A stretch of DNA of 64,000 nucleotides from an uncultured Muribaculaceae bacterium (GTDB lineage Bacteria; Bacteroidota; Bacteroidia; Bacteroidales; Muribaculaceae). The position numbers and the translations under genes were made by a program. Each line of letters opens with the position of its first letter. Position 1 is the stretch's first letter. A model generated the notes under the pieces. It was not told the DNA's origin and did not search any database. It saw nothing but the letters and a program-made list of their open reading frames with translations. The DNA is taken from positions 1 through 64,000 of the forward strand of contig CAJUKU010000009.1 in assembly GCA_910587425.1 (NCBI GenBank), read 5' to 3'. This document shows positions 25,572 through 33,707 of this stretch, piece by piece.

Positions 25572-27074
25572 TCAGGGGTGGAGCTCGATGACGAAGCGGG
25601 CGCCCTGGCGCCATGTGGTGTCGAGGGAGAGTGTGCCTCCGAGGCGTTCGGTGCGGACGGCTGCCGTGGGGAGTCCGAGTCCGTCGCCGTCGCGGAGATC
25701 ACCGTGGCGCGCGAAGGGTACAAAGAGATCGTCGCGCAGCTGCTCGTCGACGCCGGGACCGGAGTCGGTGACGATAAACTGTATGTTGTGCGGTCCGCGC
25801 TTCTTGAACTCGAGCGTGATGCGCCCGTCGGCAGGGGTGTGGATAGCGGCGTTGCGCAGCAGATGCAGCAGCACCTCGCGCAGTCCGTCGGGAGCCACAT
25901 GTGCCGACATCTTGGGTGCGTTGACCGTGAGCGATACTCCGGGAGCCAGCTCCGGCTGCACCTCGGCAGCTATAGCCTCCAGGAAGGGAGCGACGCTGAT
26001 ATCCTCGGCGGGATATGGTACGGCGCGCTCAGCCTCAAGCTCGGAGAGGGTCTGTATGTGGGTGGTGAAATCGCGCAGCGCCTTCACCGCCGGATCGCCC
26101 TGCGGCAGGGTGTCGATGGTGGGAGCCATGCTCTCGGCGATATTAGCCACGAAACGGTTCTTGACCTCCTCGCGGCGGTGTGCGGTCTCGATCTCCCGCT
26201 TCTGCCGACGCGTGACAGCGAGTGCGCGCAGCCATGCGAGCACGGCGAATATCAATACTCCGGCAAGGATGGCAGCGAGGATGCAAAGCCCGATGATGAT
26301 GGCATTTTTGGCGGTTATGGATGAGTCGCGGTCGGCGATTGTCTGGCAGGCGGCGTCGTACTCGGTGCGCAGCGAGTCGTAATGCTCGGCGGCGCGTACG
26401 GCAGATATGCTGTCGTTCCAGGCGAGATATTTGTCGTAGCTGCGGCTCACGAGGCGCGCGTTGTTTGTGCGGAGTGCCATGTCGATGATCTTCTTGTAGC
26501 ACTCGTCAGCCTTGTCGTAGTCGCCGTCGGAGAGATAGAGGGCTATCAGTTTGTTGACTGCGGCATCGCCACGCTCGGTCTGCCCGAATGCGTAGTACTG
26601 CTGCGCCTGAGTGGAGAGGAGGTCTATGTCGATATCGCGCGAGGCAGCTTTCTGTGCCCACGACTCCATCTGGCGCAACCACTCCCCTGCACTATCGGGA
26701 CGCTTGAGCTTGATGTACATGCGCTGTCGCTCGCGGGCTATGGGATAGTGGAGCGCAGGTTGAGGCGTGCCACCCTGTTCGGCGGCATTCAGAGCCATTT
26801 CGGCACGCGAAAGCGCCTCGAATGCCTCCTTATAGTAATTTTCGCGGTGGTAGAGTGCAGCGGCGTTGACAGCACAGTCGACCGCGGCATCCATTTTCCC
26901 AGCCTCGGCAAAAGCCTGATAAGCTTTGAGATAATAGTAGCGTGCGGTTACATATTCCTTAGCTTCAAGAGCGTTGGACGCCTGCGTACGGAGCTTGTCG
27001 GCACCGGTCTGTGCCAATGCCGTCGCTGCGGTGGCAATCATCAGGATTGCGGCGAGAAAAAGTTGTTTCATCAA
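25572..27074 (-). CDS. TPR-containing membrane sensor kinase lacking the usual phosphoacceptor His
   Basis: 500 residues. The parts are a signal peptide, a helical TPR-like periplasmic sensor region (about 25-240), one membrane segment (about 258-282), a dimerisation helix region and a C-terminal HATPase domain. The ATP-binding boxes look intact: N box LLRNAAIH (405-412), G1 DSGPG (437-441), F box LFVPF (450-454), G2 GDGLGLP (463-469). The helix that normally carries the phosphorylated histidine reads FVANIAESMAPTI (308-320), with Glu-Ser where His-Glu is expected. The protein may therefore be unable to autophosphorylate in the classical way. No response regulator gene is nearby. A TAACTTTG box lies at 27107-27114. 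Confidence 0.85.
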   Translation of the reverse strand: MMKQLFLAAILMIATAATALAQTGADKLRTQASNALEAKEYVTARYYYLKAYQAFAEAGKMDAAVDCAVNAAALYHRENYYKEAFEALSRAEMALNAAEQGGTPQPALHYPIARERQRMYIKLKRPDSAGEWLRQMESWAQKAASRDIDIDLLSTQAQQYYAFGQTERGDAAVNKLIALYLSDGDYDKADECYKKIIDMALRTNNARLVSRSYDKYLAWNDSISAVRAAEHYDSLRTEYDAACQTIADRDSSITAKNAIIIGLCILAAILAGVLIFAVLAWLRALAVTRRQKREIETAHRREEVKNRFVANIAESMAPTIDTLPQGDPAVKALRDFTTHIQTLSELEAERAVPYPAEDISVAPFLEAIAAEVQPELAPGVSLTVNAPKMSAHVAPDGLREVLLHLLRNAAIHTPADGRITLEFKKRGPHNIQFIVTDSGPGVDEQLRDDLFVPFARHGDLRDGDGLGLPTAAVRTERLGGTLSLDTTWRQGARFVIELHP

Positions 27075-27106
27075 TTAGAAAATATGTGTCAGTCCCTGTG
27101 TTAACG

Positions 27107-27114
27107 CAAAGTTA
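27107..27114 (-). promoter_or_regulatory. -7 promoter box of sensor kinase gene
   Basis: TAACTTTG on the minus strand, 32 bp before the ATG, with CTTG about 21 bp further upstream as a weak -33 element. Confidence 0.5.
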
Positions 27115-27184
27115 AGCAAAAAAGATGAACGATTACAAGAGCCGCCCGCATTTTTAACAAATGTGAAAGCCCCGCTGCGACTGA

Positions 27185-27976
27185 TCATTTGGCAGCAGTG
27201 ATGGCTTTCACGGCGAGTCCGGCGAGCGTAAACCCGAATATGGCTGTGATATGGCATAGCGCCCCGTTGACTGCGACCTTGCCGTAATCCATCGGCGCGG
27301 AGGTGGCATCTGCCGGCTGTTCGTCGGGTCCGAGGTTGGTAAGAAGTTCGTCGGACCACACGCAACGGAAACGGCGGCGCGGCAAGGCACCCGTCTTGCG
27401 GAAACGGCGGCGGAGGGCTGCGGCGAGCGGACACCCTTTCACGTGCCAGAACTCGTCGACGCGTATGCGTGTGGGGTCGGATTTCAATGCTGCCCCCATT
27501 GATGATAGAAATGTCACGCCGCGCGTAGCCGTGGCGTGCAGGATAAGGGCAGCCTTGTCGGCGAGCGAGTCGATGGCATCGATCACTACATCATACTCTT
27601 CGAGATGAAAGTCGGCGGCGGTCTCAGGCGTGTAGCGGCAACAGAGCGCCCTTATATCGGCATCCGGGTTGATCTCCAGCATGCGTCGGCGCATAGCCTC
27701 GACCTTCACCTCACCTACGGTGAGCGCGGTGGCGGGGAGCTGACGGTTGATGTTGGACTCCGCGACGCAATCGGCGTCGACCATGGTCACATGTCCGACA
27801 CCTGTGCGGACAAGGCTCTCGACAGCCCAGCTGCCGACGCCTCCCACCCCGAATACAATAACGCGCGCACGGCGGAGGGCTTCGGTGGAATCATCGCCCA
27901 GCAACCGGCGCACGCGGTGCAGAGATGCCGGCACCGCAGTATGCGCGGCGTCGACGGCGTCAAGTTCAGTCGGCAT
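27185..27976 (-). CDS. tcdA: tRNA threonylcarbamoyladenosine dehydratase (TcdA/CsdL)
   Basis: 263 residues of the ThiF/E1-like family. The ATP-binding glycine motif FGVGGVGSWAVES is near residue 45-57, the ESNINRQLPA motif follows, and DAIDSLADKAALI is also present. In this family the enzyme cyclises t6A37 to ct6A in tRNAs using ATP. I chose ATG 27976; the frame extends two codons further to a TTG. It overlaps the end of the upstream small gene by 11 bp, implying translational coupling. Confidence 0.9.
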   Translation of the reverse strand: MPTELDAVDAAHTAVPASLHRVRRLLGDDSTEALRRARVIVFGVGGVGSWAVESLVRTGVGHVTMVDADCVAESNINRQLPATALTVGEVKVEAMRRRMLEINPDADIRALCCRYTPETAADFHLEEYDVVIDAIDSLADKAALILHATATRGVTFLSSMGAALKSDPTRIRVDEFWHVKGCPLAAALRRRFRKTGALPRRRFRCVWSDELLTNLGPDEQPADATSAPMDYGKVAVNGALCHITAIFGFTLAGLAVKAITAAK

Positions 27977-28316
27977 TGGCAAAACGGTAACGCAGACGGT
28001 CGATGAACGAAGGCTTCTCCTCGCGGATATGTATGAAAGCCTTGCTGTCAGCCTTGTTCAGGAGAATTATGGAGGAGTGGAGCACAATAGCCACCTCATC
28101 CTCAAACTCAACGATGTCGTTGATGCGGCTGAGGGAGATACGGTGGAAGGGTGATTCCTTCGGTATGCTGTTGATGATAATGTCGCCGTCGTCGATGCGG
28201 ATGGCGTGATGCTCCTCAAGGGCTTCGAACAGCAGGGCAATATTCAGTTCATCGGGGCTGTCGGGCCGTGAATTGCAAGTTGAGTATAGAGTATCGATTA
28301 CTTTCTTTGTAACCAT
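27966..28316 (-). CDS. Conserved small protein of unknown function
   Basis: 116 residues, soluble, with no signal peptide and mixed alpha/beta character. An acidic centre (EALEEHHAIRIDDGDIIINSI) is followed by hydrophobic strands (EVAIVLHSSIILLN), and the C-terminus is basic. I do not recognise a family. It overlaps tcdA by 11 bp and is probably co-expressed with it. Three helically phased ATGTAAC repeats lie about 90-115 bp upstream. Confidence 0.7.
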   Translation of the reverse strand: MVTKKVIDTLYSTCNSRPDSPDELNIALLFEALEEHHAIRIDDGDIIINSIPKESPFHRISLSRINDIVEFEDEVAIVLHSSIILLNKADSKAFIHIREEKPSFIDRLRYRFANAD

Positions 28317-28403
28317 GTCATTCTGTATTTAAATCGTTAGTTATATCGCGTTGTTGTATGGTAGAAACGTAGCGGTTGAGCTAAAGTTCACGAAATGACG
28401 CAG

Positions 28404-28431
28404 ATGTAACAACAATGTAACCACATGTAAC
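28404..28431. promoter_or_regulatory. Three phased ATGTAAC direct repeats
   Basis: ATGTAAC occurs at 28404-28410, 28415-28421 and 28425-28431, with centre spacings of 11 and 10 bp (one helical turn each). It lies upstream of the gene starting at 28316 and looks like a cooperative regulator-binding site. The rest of the gap 28317-28621 holds only the terminator of the decarboxylase operon. Confidence 0.45.
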
Positions 28432-28507
28432 ACTAATCCCTGTTTTTACGGCGTCGGGAAGATGGATCTGACCGGTTCAGGCACACGCCGTTATAGCTGT
28501 CGGGGAG

Positions 28508-28553
28508 AAAAGTCTGACCCCGCGCAACGGGTTAGTGTCGGGCGGGGTCAGAC
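28508..28553 (-). terminator. Terminator of the methylmalonyl-CoA decarboxylase operon
   Basis: A 12-bp perfect stem (GTCTGACCCCGC/GCGGGGTCAGAC) with an 18-nt loop, followed on the minus strand by TTTT. It lies about 70 nt past the beta-subunit stop codon. Confidence 0.75.
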
Positions 28554-28621
28554 GGGTATTGCGGATTCCGTGGCTACGCCGTTGTCCGGCATGGCACGGG
28601 GTCATTCTGTCATAGGGAAGA

Positions 28622-29779
28622 TCAGGCGAGGAAGCCGAGGAGCACACCTGCAGCAACGGCTGAGCCGATCACACCTGAAACGTTCGGGCCCATGGCGTGC
28701 ATGAGCAGATAGTTGGAGGGATCGTACTCGAGACCGAGGTTGTTGGAGATGCGCGCCGACATGGGCACAGCCGAAACGCCGGCGTTGCCGATGAGCGGGT
28801 TGATCTTCTTGGCTTTCGGGAGGAAGATGTTGAAGAGCTTGACGAACAGCACGCCCGATGATGAGGCGATGATGAACGCCATGAATCCGAGGGCGAAGAT
28901 GCCGATGGTCTGCGCTGTCAGGAACTCCGAAGCCTGTGTGGATGCGCCGACAGTCATGCCGAGGAGGATGGTGACGATGTCGGTGAGGGCGTTGCTGGCG
29001 GTCTTGGCGAGACGCGTTGTCACGCCGCACTCACGGAGCAGGTTGCCGAAGAAGAGCATGCCGAGCAGCGGAATGCCGGAGGGCACGACGAAGCATGTGA
29101 GCAGGAGTCCGACGATGGGGAAGATTATCTTCTCGTTCTGCGAGACGGCACGCGCGGGCTTCATCTTGATCAGGCGCTCCTTCTTGGTGGTGAAGAGTCG
29201 CATGAGCGGCGGCTGGATCACCGGCACGAGAGCCATGTAGGAGTAAGCCGACACGGCGATGGCTCCCATGAGGTTGGGCGCGAGCTTGGAGGAGAGGAAG
29301 ATAGCCGTGGGACCGTCGGCACCGCCGATGATGGCGATCGCACCAGCCTGGTCGGGGGCGAATCCGAGCAGGAGCGCCACCATGTAGGCGCCGAAGATGC
29401 CGAACTGGGCGGCGGCGCCGATGAGCATCAGCTTAGGATTGGCTATGAGCGCCGAGAAGTCGGTCATGGCACCGATGCCGAGGAATATCAGCGGGGGGTA
29501 CCATCCGGCACTCACGCCGTTGTAGAGGATATTGAGCACGGAGCCCTCTTCATAGATGCCGATCTCAAGACCTGCCTCGGTATTGAAGGGGATGTTGCCG
29601 ATGAGCATACCGAAACCGATCGGCACAAGCAGCATCGGTTCGAAATCCTTCTTGATGGCGAGCCAGATGAAGAAGAGGCCTACGCCGAGCATGACAAAGT
29701 GCTGCCATGTGGCGTTGTAGAAACCTGTGAGATGCCAGAACTGCTCCAGGTTTTGCATTAGGAAATCACCGAATGACAT
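28622..29779 (-). CDS. mmdB: Na+-translocating decarboxylase beta subunit (methylmalonyl-CoA decarboxylase)
   Basis: 385 residues with about ten hydrophobic membrane segments. Family blocks GADGPTAIFLSSKLAP and GAMTDFSALIANPK mark the OadB/MmdB/GcdB group. This subunit decarboxylates carboxybiotin and pumps Na+ out of the cell. It is the last gene of an operon read as epimerase, carboxyltransferase, gamma-type subunit, biotin carrier, beta. The presence of methylmalonyl-CoA epimerase argues for methylmalonyl-CoA rather than oxaloacetate as substrate, though this rests on context. Confidence 0.93.
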   Translation of the reverse strand: MSFGDFLMQNLEQFWHLTGFYNATWQHFVMLGVGLFFIWLAIKKDFEPMLLVPIGFGMLIGNIPFNTEAGLEIGIYEEGSVLNILYNGVSAGWYPPLIFLGIGAMTDFSALIANPKLMLIGAAAQFGIFGAYMVALLLGFAPDQAGAIAIIGGADGPTAIFLSSKLAPNLMGAIAVSAYSYMALVPVIQPPLMRLFTTKKERLIKMKPARAVSQNEKIIFPIVGLLLTCFVVPSGIPLLGMLFFGNLLRECGVTTRLAKTASNALTDIVTILLGMTVGASTQASEFLTAQTIGIFALGFMAFIIASSSGVLFVKLFNIFLPKAKKINPLIGNAGVSAVPMSARISNNLGLEYDPSNYLLMHAMGPNVSGVIGSAVAAGVLLGFLA

Positions 29780-29816
29780 AACTCATTATAGATTAGTGAG
29801 ACGTTACGGTGACTGA

Positions 29817-30251
29817 TTATTCGAGCGTGATGAGCACGGCACCTTCGAGCACTGCATCGCCGGGGTTGACGCTCACGGAAGCTACGCGTCCGTCGCGTCC
29901 GGCATGGATAGCGTTCTCCATCTTCATAGCCTCGAGGACAAGCACAGTGTCGGCTGCGCTCACGGTGTCGCCGGGCTTGACGGCGATGGAGAGCACAGTT
30001 CCGGGGAGGGGTGCGAGCACCTTGTGACCTGAACCGCCGGCTGCGGGCTTGGTGATCACCTTCGCTCCCGACTCAGTGCGTGGAGCGGCTGCAGGACGGG
30101 GTGCGTTGACGATGGTGACAGGCTTCTGGGGAGCGTCGAGCTCCACCTTGTAGGGGATACCGTTCACTTCCACCTGAGCCGAGTTGTTGTCGATGTCGCC
30201 TACGGCAACCTTGTAAGTATTGCCGTTGATCTTATATTTGTATTCTTTCAT
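29817..30251 (-). CDS. mmdC: Biotin carrier subunit of methylmalonyl-CoA decarboxylase
   Basis: 144 residues. The C-terminal biotinyl domain has the canonical EAMKMENA motif, whose central Lys carries biotin, preceded by APLPGTVLSI. The N-terminal about 60 residues are a small beta domain, joined by an Ala/Pro-rich linker. It carries the carboxyl group from the carboxyltransferase to the membrane beta subunit. The gap to the beta gene is 37 bp. Confidence 0.92.
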   Translation of the reverse strand: MKEYKYKINGNTYKVAVGDIDNNSAQVEVNGIPYKVELDAPQKPVTIVNAPRPAAAPRTESGAKVITKPAAGGSGHKVLAPLPGTVLSIAVKPGDTVSAADTVLVLEAMKMENAIHAGRDGRVASVSVNPGDAVLEGAVLITLE

Positions 30252-30296
30252 TTCGGTAAGATATTAATATATGTGTGGGATTGGAGACAGCGCGGC

Positions 30297-31217
30297 TCAA
30301 CGGTGGGGAAGCTCGCGCATGCTGTAGATCTTTGAACTCCAGGGTGAGTATGCGCGCTTCACCTTGTTGATGGTGAGCACGGTGTTCTCACGGTCGTGGG
30401 TGTCGAGATGCTCGTGGAGAGCCATGACGATAGCCGCGATGACCTCGCCGGAGTCGTTGTCGGGATGCTCGTCGCGGGGCACCTCACGCATTGTCTGTCC
30501 CTGCGATTTCACCTTGTTGACCTTCGAGACGCGCTCGCCGATCTTGCTGATGATGTAGAAGCAGATGCTGAGCAGCAGCAGAGCGGAGAAGACGATGCCC
30601 ATAGCCATGATGGTCATGGCGAAGCCGTTGCGATCCTCGCGGCTGAACATCGCCACCTTGACGTTGCCGTCCTTGATGATGTTGTTGCTGCTGGGGGTGA
30701 TGTAGAGGTTGCCCTCGCCGGTGCGGACATGCCATGCGTCGGCACCCTCACCCTCGCCGTCGACACGGCGGGCGTAGGTCTGGTCGGCGAGCAGGGCTGC
30801 GGGTATAGTCACCTCGTCGATTAGGGTCTTGCCGTCGGCGTCGTAGATGGCTATGTAGTTGTCCTGTCCGGGCTTGAGGCGGAAGTTCATATGGAACGTG
30901 CCACGCTCCGGCTCCCCGTCAGCCCAGAAGAGGATGTGCTGGCGCTTGGGGATGCGTGTGTTGACATCGCCCAGCGGCACGGGGTACTTCGTGGGGTTGG
31001 AGGGATCGTCGGTGATGTATATGCTTGAGATCTCAAGCGGAGCGAAGTTGGAGTTGAAAAGCTCCACCCATCCGTTGCGGTAGCCGTAATCGTCCACCAC
31101 GCTCGTGGCGTTCTCGACCATCACCTCGTTGATGCGCAGGCTCTTGCGGCTCTGCGCCGATGCGGTGAGGGTGATTGCAGCCAGTGCAACGAACAGAAAA
31201 GTGATTTTCTTTTTCAT
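30297..31217 (-). CDS. OadG-type gamma subunit fused to a lamin-tail domain
   Basis: 306 residues from ATG 31217. A signal peptide (MKKKITFLFVALAAITLTASA) is followed by a lamin-tail-like beta domain (about 28-165; RINEVMVENATS, then NGWVELFNSN). Next come a membrane helix at about 193-215 and an OadG-like cytoplasmic tail (GEVIAAIVMALHEHL). The lamin-tail part would lie outside the membrane. OadG/MmdD proteins assemble the decarboxylase complex. The open frame extends upstream to 31529, but that part overlaps the mmdA gene and is not credible. Position between mmdA and mmdC supports the role. Confidence 0.85.
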   Translation of the reverse strand: MKKKITFLFVALAAITLTASAQSRKSLRINEVMVENATSVVDDYGYRNGWVELFNSNFAPLEISSIYITDDPSNPTKYPVPLGDVNTRIPKRQHILFWADGEPERGTFHMNFRLKPGQDNYIAIYDADGKTLIDEVTIPAALLADQTYARRVDGEGEGADAWHVRTGEGNLYITPSSNNIIKDGNVKVAMFSREDRNGFAMTIMAMGIVFSALLLLSICFYIISKIGERVSKVNKVKSQGQTMREVPRDEHPDNDSGEVIAAIVMALHEHLDTHDRENTVLTINKVKRAYSPWSSKIYSMRELPHR

Positions 31218-31246
31218 GCTGTAATTGCGCGTTGGTGATTTTGGTG

Positions 31247-32800
31247 TCAGAGCGGAATGTTGCCGTGCTTCTTGGCAGGGTTCGTCACTTTCTTGGTGGC
31301 GAGCTGCTGCAGGGCGCGGATCACGCGGAAACGGGTGTTGCGGGGCTCGATGACATCGTCGATGTAGCCGTAGCGCGCTGCGTTGTAGGGGTTGCAGAAG
31401 AGCTTGTTGTACTCCTCCTCCTTCTCCTTGAGCACAGCTGCGGGATCTTCGGCAGCCTTGGCTTCCTTGGCGTAGAGAACCTCGACGGCACCTGCGCCAC
31501 CCATGACGGCGATCTCGGCAGTAGGCCATGCGTAGTTCATGTCGCCGCGGAGCTGCTTGCAGCTCATCACGATGTGGCTGCCGCCGTAGCTCTTGCGGAG
31601 TGTGACGGTGACTTTGGGCACAGTAGCCTCGCCGTAAGCGTAGAGGAGCTTGGCGCCGTGGAGGATCACGCCGTTGTACTCCTGACCGGTGCCGGGGAGG
31701 AAGCCGGGGACGTCGACGAGCGTCACGAGGGGGATATTGAATGCGTCGCAGAAGCGCAAGAAGCGGGCACCCTTGCGTGATGCGTTGCTGTCGAGCACGC
31801 CGGCGAGGTATTTCGGCTGGTTAGCCACGATGCCGACAGCCTGACCGTTGAAGCGGGCGAAGCCGACGATGATGTTCTTGGCATAGTCGCGCTGCACTTC
31901 GAGGAATTCGCCGTTGTCGATGATGGCGCCGATGACCTCGTACATGTCGTAGGGGCGTGTTGCGGAATCGGGGATGATCTCGTTGAGCGAGTCCTCGAGA
32001 CGGTCGATGGGGTCGGTGCAGGGAACAACCGGGGGTTCCTCGAGGTTGTTCTGCGGTATGAAGCTGAAGAGCTTGCGGATGATCTTGAGGGTTTCCTCAC
32101 CGTCGGCAGCGGCGAAGTGAGCCACACCGCTCTTGCTGGAGTGGACCTCGGCACCGCCGAGCTGATCCTGTGTCACATCCTCGCCTGTAACGGTCTTGAC
32201 GACCTTCGGTCCGGTGAGGAACATGTAGGAGATGCCCTTGGTCATGATGGTGAAGTCGGTGAGCGCGGGTGAATATACCGCACCACCGGCGCAGGGACCG
32301 AGGATGCCTGAGATCTGGGGGATGACGCCGGAAGCGAGGATGTTGCGCTGGAAGATCTCGGCGTAGCCTGCGAGGGCGTTGATACCCTCCTGGATGCGTG
32401 CGCCGCCGGAGTCATTGAGTCCGATGACGGGTGCGCCCATCTTCATAGCCATGTCCATGATCTTGCAGATCTTCTGCGCCATGGTCTCGGAGAGCGATCC
32501 GCCGAAGACGGTGAAGTCCTGTGCGAAGACGTAGACGAGGCGTCCGTCGATGGTGCCGTAGCCGGTCACCACGCCGTCGCCGAGGTAGCTCTTTTTCTCC
32601 TGACCGAAGTTGTGGCAACGGTGGCGCACGAACATGTCGATCTCCTCGAACGAGCCTTCGTCGAGCAGCTGTGCGATGCGCTCGCGTGCGGTGTATTTGC
32701 CGCGTTCGTGCTGTTTCTGGATGGCTTTTTCGCCGCCACCGAGGCGAGCCTCATTGCGCAGTGCAATCAGCTCCTGTACTTTTTCAAGCTGGTTACTCAT
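31247..32800 (-). CDS. mmdA: Methylmalonyl-CoA decarboxylase alpha subunit (carboxyltransferase)
   Basis: 517 residues of the acyl-CoA carboxyltransferase family. Visible blocks are DFTVFGGSLSE, a glycine-rich acyl-CoA pocket (SGGARIQEG), and GGAVYSPALTDF in the N-half. The C-half has GFLPGTGQEYNGVI, the GGSHIVMSC block and an AEIAVMGGAGAVEVLY block. It transfers the carboxyl group of methylmalonyl-CoA to biotin, giving propionyl-CoA. The gene starts 38 bp after the epimerase stop codon and is followed by the gamma, biotin and beta subunit genes. Confidence 0.93.
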   Translation of the reverse strand: MSNQLEKVQELIALRNEARLGGGEKAIQKQHERGKYTARERIAQLLDEGSFEEIDMFVRHRCHNFGQEKKSYLGDGVVTGYGTIDGRLVYVFAQDFTVFGGSLSETMAQKICKIMDMAMKMGAPVIGLNDSGGARIQEGINALAGYAEIFQRNILASGVIPQISGILGPCAGGAVYSPALTDFTIMTKGISYMFLTGPKVVKTVTGEDVTQDQLGGAEVHSSKSGVAHFAAADGEETLKIIRKLFSFIPQNNLEEPPVVPCTDPIDRLEDSLNEIIPDSATRPYDMYEVIGAIIDNGEFLEVQRDYAKNIIVGFARFNGQAVGIVANQPKYLAGVLDSNASRKGARFLRFCDAFNIPLVTLVDVPGFLPGTGQEYNGVILHGAKLLYAYGEATVPKVTVTLRKSYGGSHIVMSCKQLRGDMNYAWPTAEIAVMGGAGAVEVLYAKEAKAAEDPAAVLKEKEEEYNKLFCNPYNAARYGYIDDVIEPRNTRFRVIRALQQLATKKVTNPAKKHGNIPL

Positions 32801-32838
32801 AGATTTGTGTCAGAGTGTGTGGGGTGATTGGTTCAGGA

Positions 32839-33261
32839 TTATTTCTTGGCGGGATCCTCGCAGAGTTCGATGAGGGTGCCGCATGTCGACTTGGGGTGGA
32901 TGAAGGCGATGTTGAGACCTTCGGCACCGCGGCGGGGAGCCTTGTCGATAAGACGTCCGCCCTTGCTCTCCACTTCGGCGAGTGCGTTTGCCACGCCGTC
33001 TTCGATAGCGAAAGCGATGTGCTGGATGCCTCCACGTCCGCCGTTGTTGGCGATGAACTTGGCGATGGCGCTGTCGTCGGCGGTGGGCTCGAGAAGCTCG
33101 ATCTTGGTCTGACCGACCTTGAAGAATGCTGTGCGCACTTTCTGGTCAGCTACCTCCTCGATGGCGAAGCACTTCATGCCGAGCATGTTTTCGTAGAAAG
33201 GGATTGCCTCGTCGAGGCTTGTGACGGCGATGCCGACATGTTCGATGTGAGAAATATCCAT
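32839..33261 (-). CDS. mce: Methylmalonyl-CoA epimerase
   Basis: 140 residues of the glyoxalase/VOC superfamily. Metal ligands are seen as HIEHVGIAV (His near residue 7), QHIAFAIED and the C-terminal GTLIELCE (Glu). It interconverts the R and S forms of methylmalonyl-CoA, linking the B12 mutase to the decarboxylase. The first gene of the decarboxylase operon. ATG 33261 is preferred over the TTG two codons upstream. A TACCTTTG box lies at 33373-33380. Confidence 0.93.
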   Translation of the reverse strand: MDISHIEHVGIAVTSLDEAIPFYENMLGMKCFAIEEVADQKVRTAFFKVGQTKIELLEPTADDSAIAKFIANNGGRGGIQHIAFAIEDGVANALAEVESKGGRLIDKAPRRGAEGLNIAFIHPKSTCGTLIELCEDPAKK

Positions 33262-33372
33262 TGTCAATAATTTTTAGATTTTTCTTTGCGATATGATTGA
33301 ACGGCAACTGCAAATGCAGCAGTACGGAGGGTCAGAGCCGCGCCGAAGCAACCGCATGGGCAGTTTTCGCTG

Positions 33373-33380
33373 CAAAGGTA
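33373..33380 (-). promoter_or_regulatory. -7 promoter box of the epimerase/decarboxylase operon
   Basis: TACCTTTG on the minus strand fits TAnnTTTG; it lies about 110 bp before the epimerase ATG. The 33268-33707 gap is a divergent promoter region and holds no gene. Confidence 0.45.
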
Positions 33381-33589
33381 ACAAAAATCGGCATAATCCA
33401 AGCCTCCACACCTCTTTTATTTATATATCTTCGATTTATGCGGTGCGATTTATGCGTTCCGGGAGATACGGATCGTGACTGCGGTGTCCGTGAGGGGGTG
33501 GGATGGCAGAGGGAGTGACAAAATTGGCAGGTGTGATGACATGCGTTAACACTTTGAAAATAATAATCATAGTCTGCCCTCAACCTTTT

Positions 33590-33604
33590 TGGCACATTAT
33601 TTGT
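33590..33604 (+). promoter_or_regulatory. Sigma-54-like element upstream of dnaK
   Basis: TGGCAC, five bases, then TTGT resembles the -24/-12 pattern TGGCAC-N5-TTGC, with GT instead of GC. It is about 100 bp before the dnaK ATG. No good TAnnTTTG box was found in this leader. Tentative. Confidence 0.3.
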
Positions 33605-33707
33605 TTTTATTTCTGAACAGCCGGACAGGAACCGATCTCGAGCATTGCAGATCGGCGCCTGACGGCAAAGAACAAGAATAAATCGAAAATATAAACATAC
33701 AACTATT

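Noticed and set aside
28317..28621. Riboswitch or small RNA in this gap
   Set aside because: Only the three ATGTAAC repeats and a terminator were recognisable; no known riboswitch core was seen.
31218..31529. Upstream extension of the OadG-type gene
   Set aside because: It lies inside mmdA and gives an Arg-rich sequence; a proper signal peptide begins at 31217.
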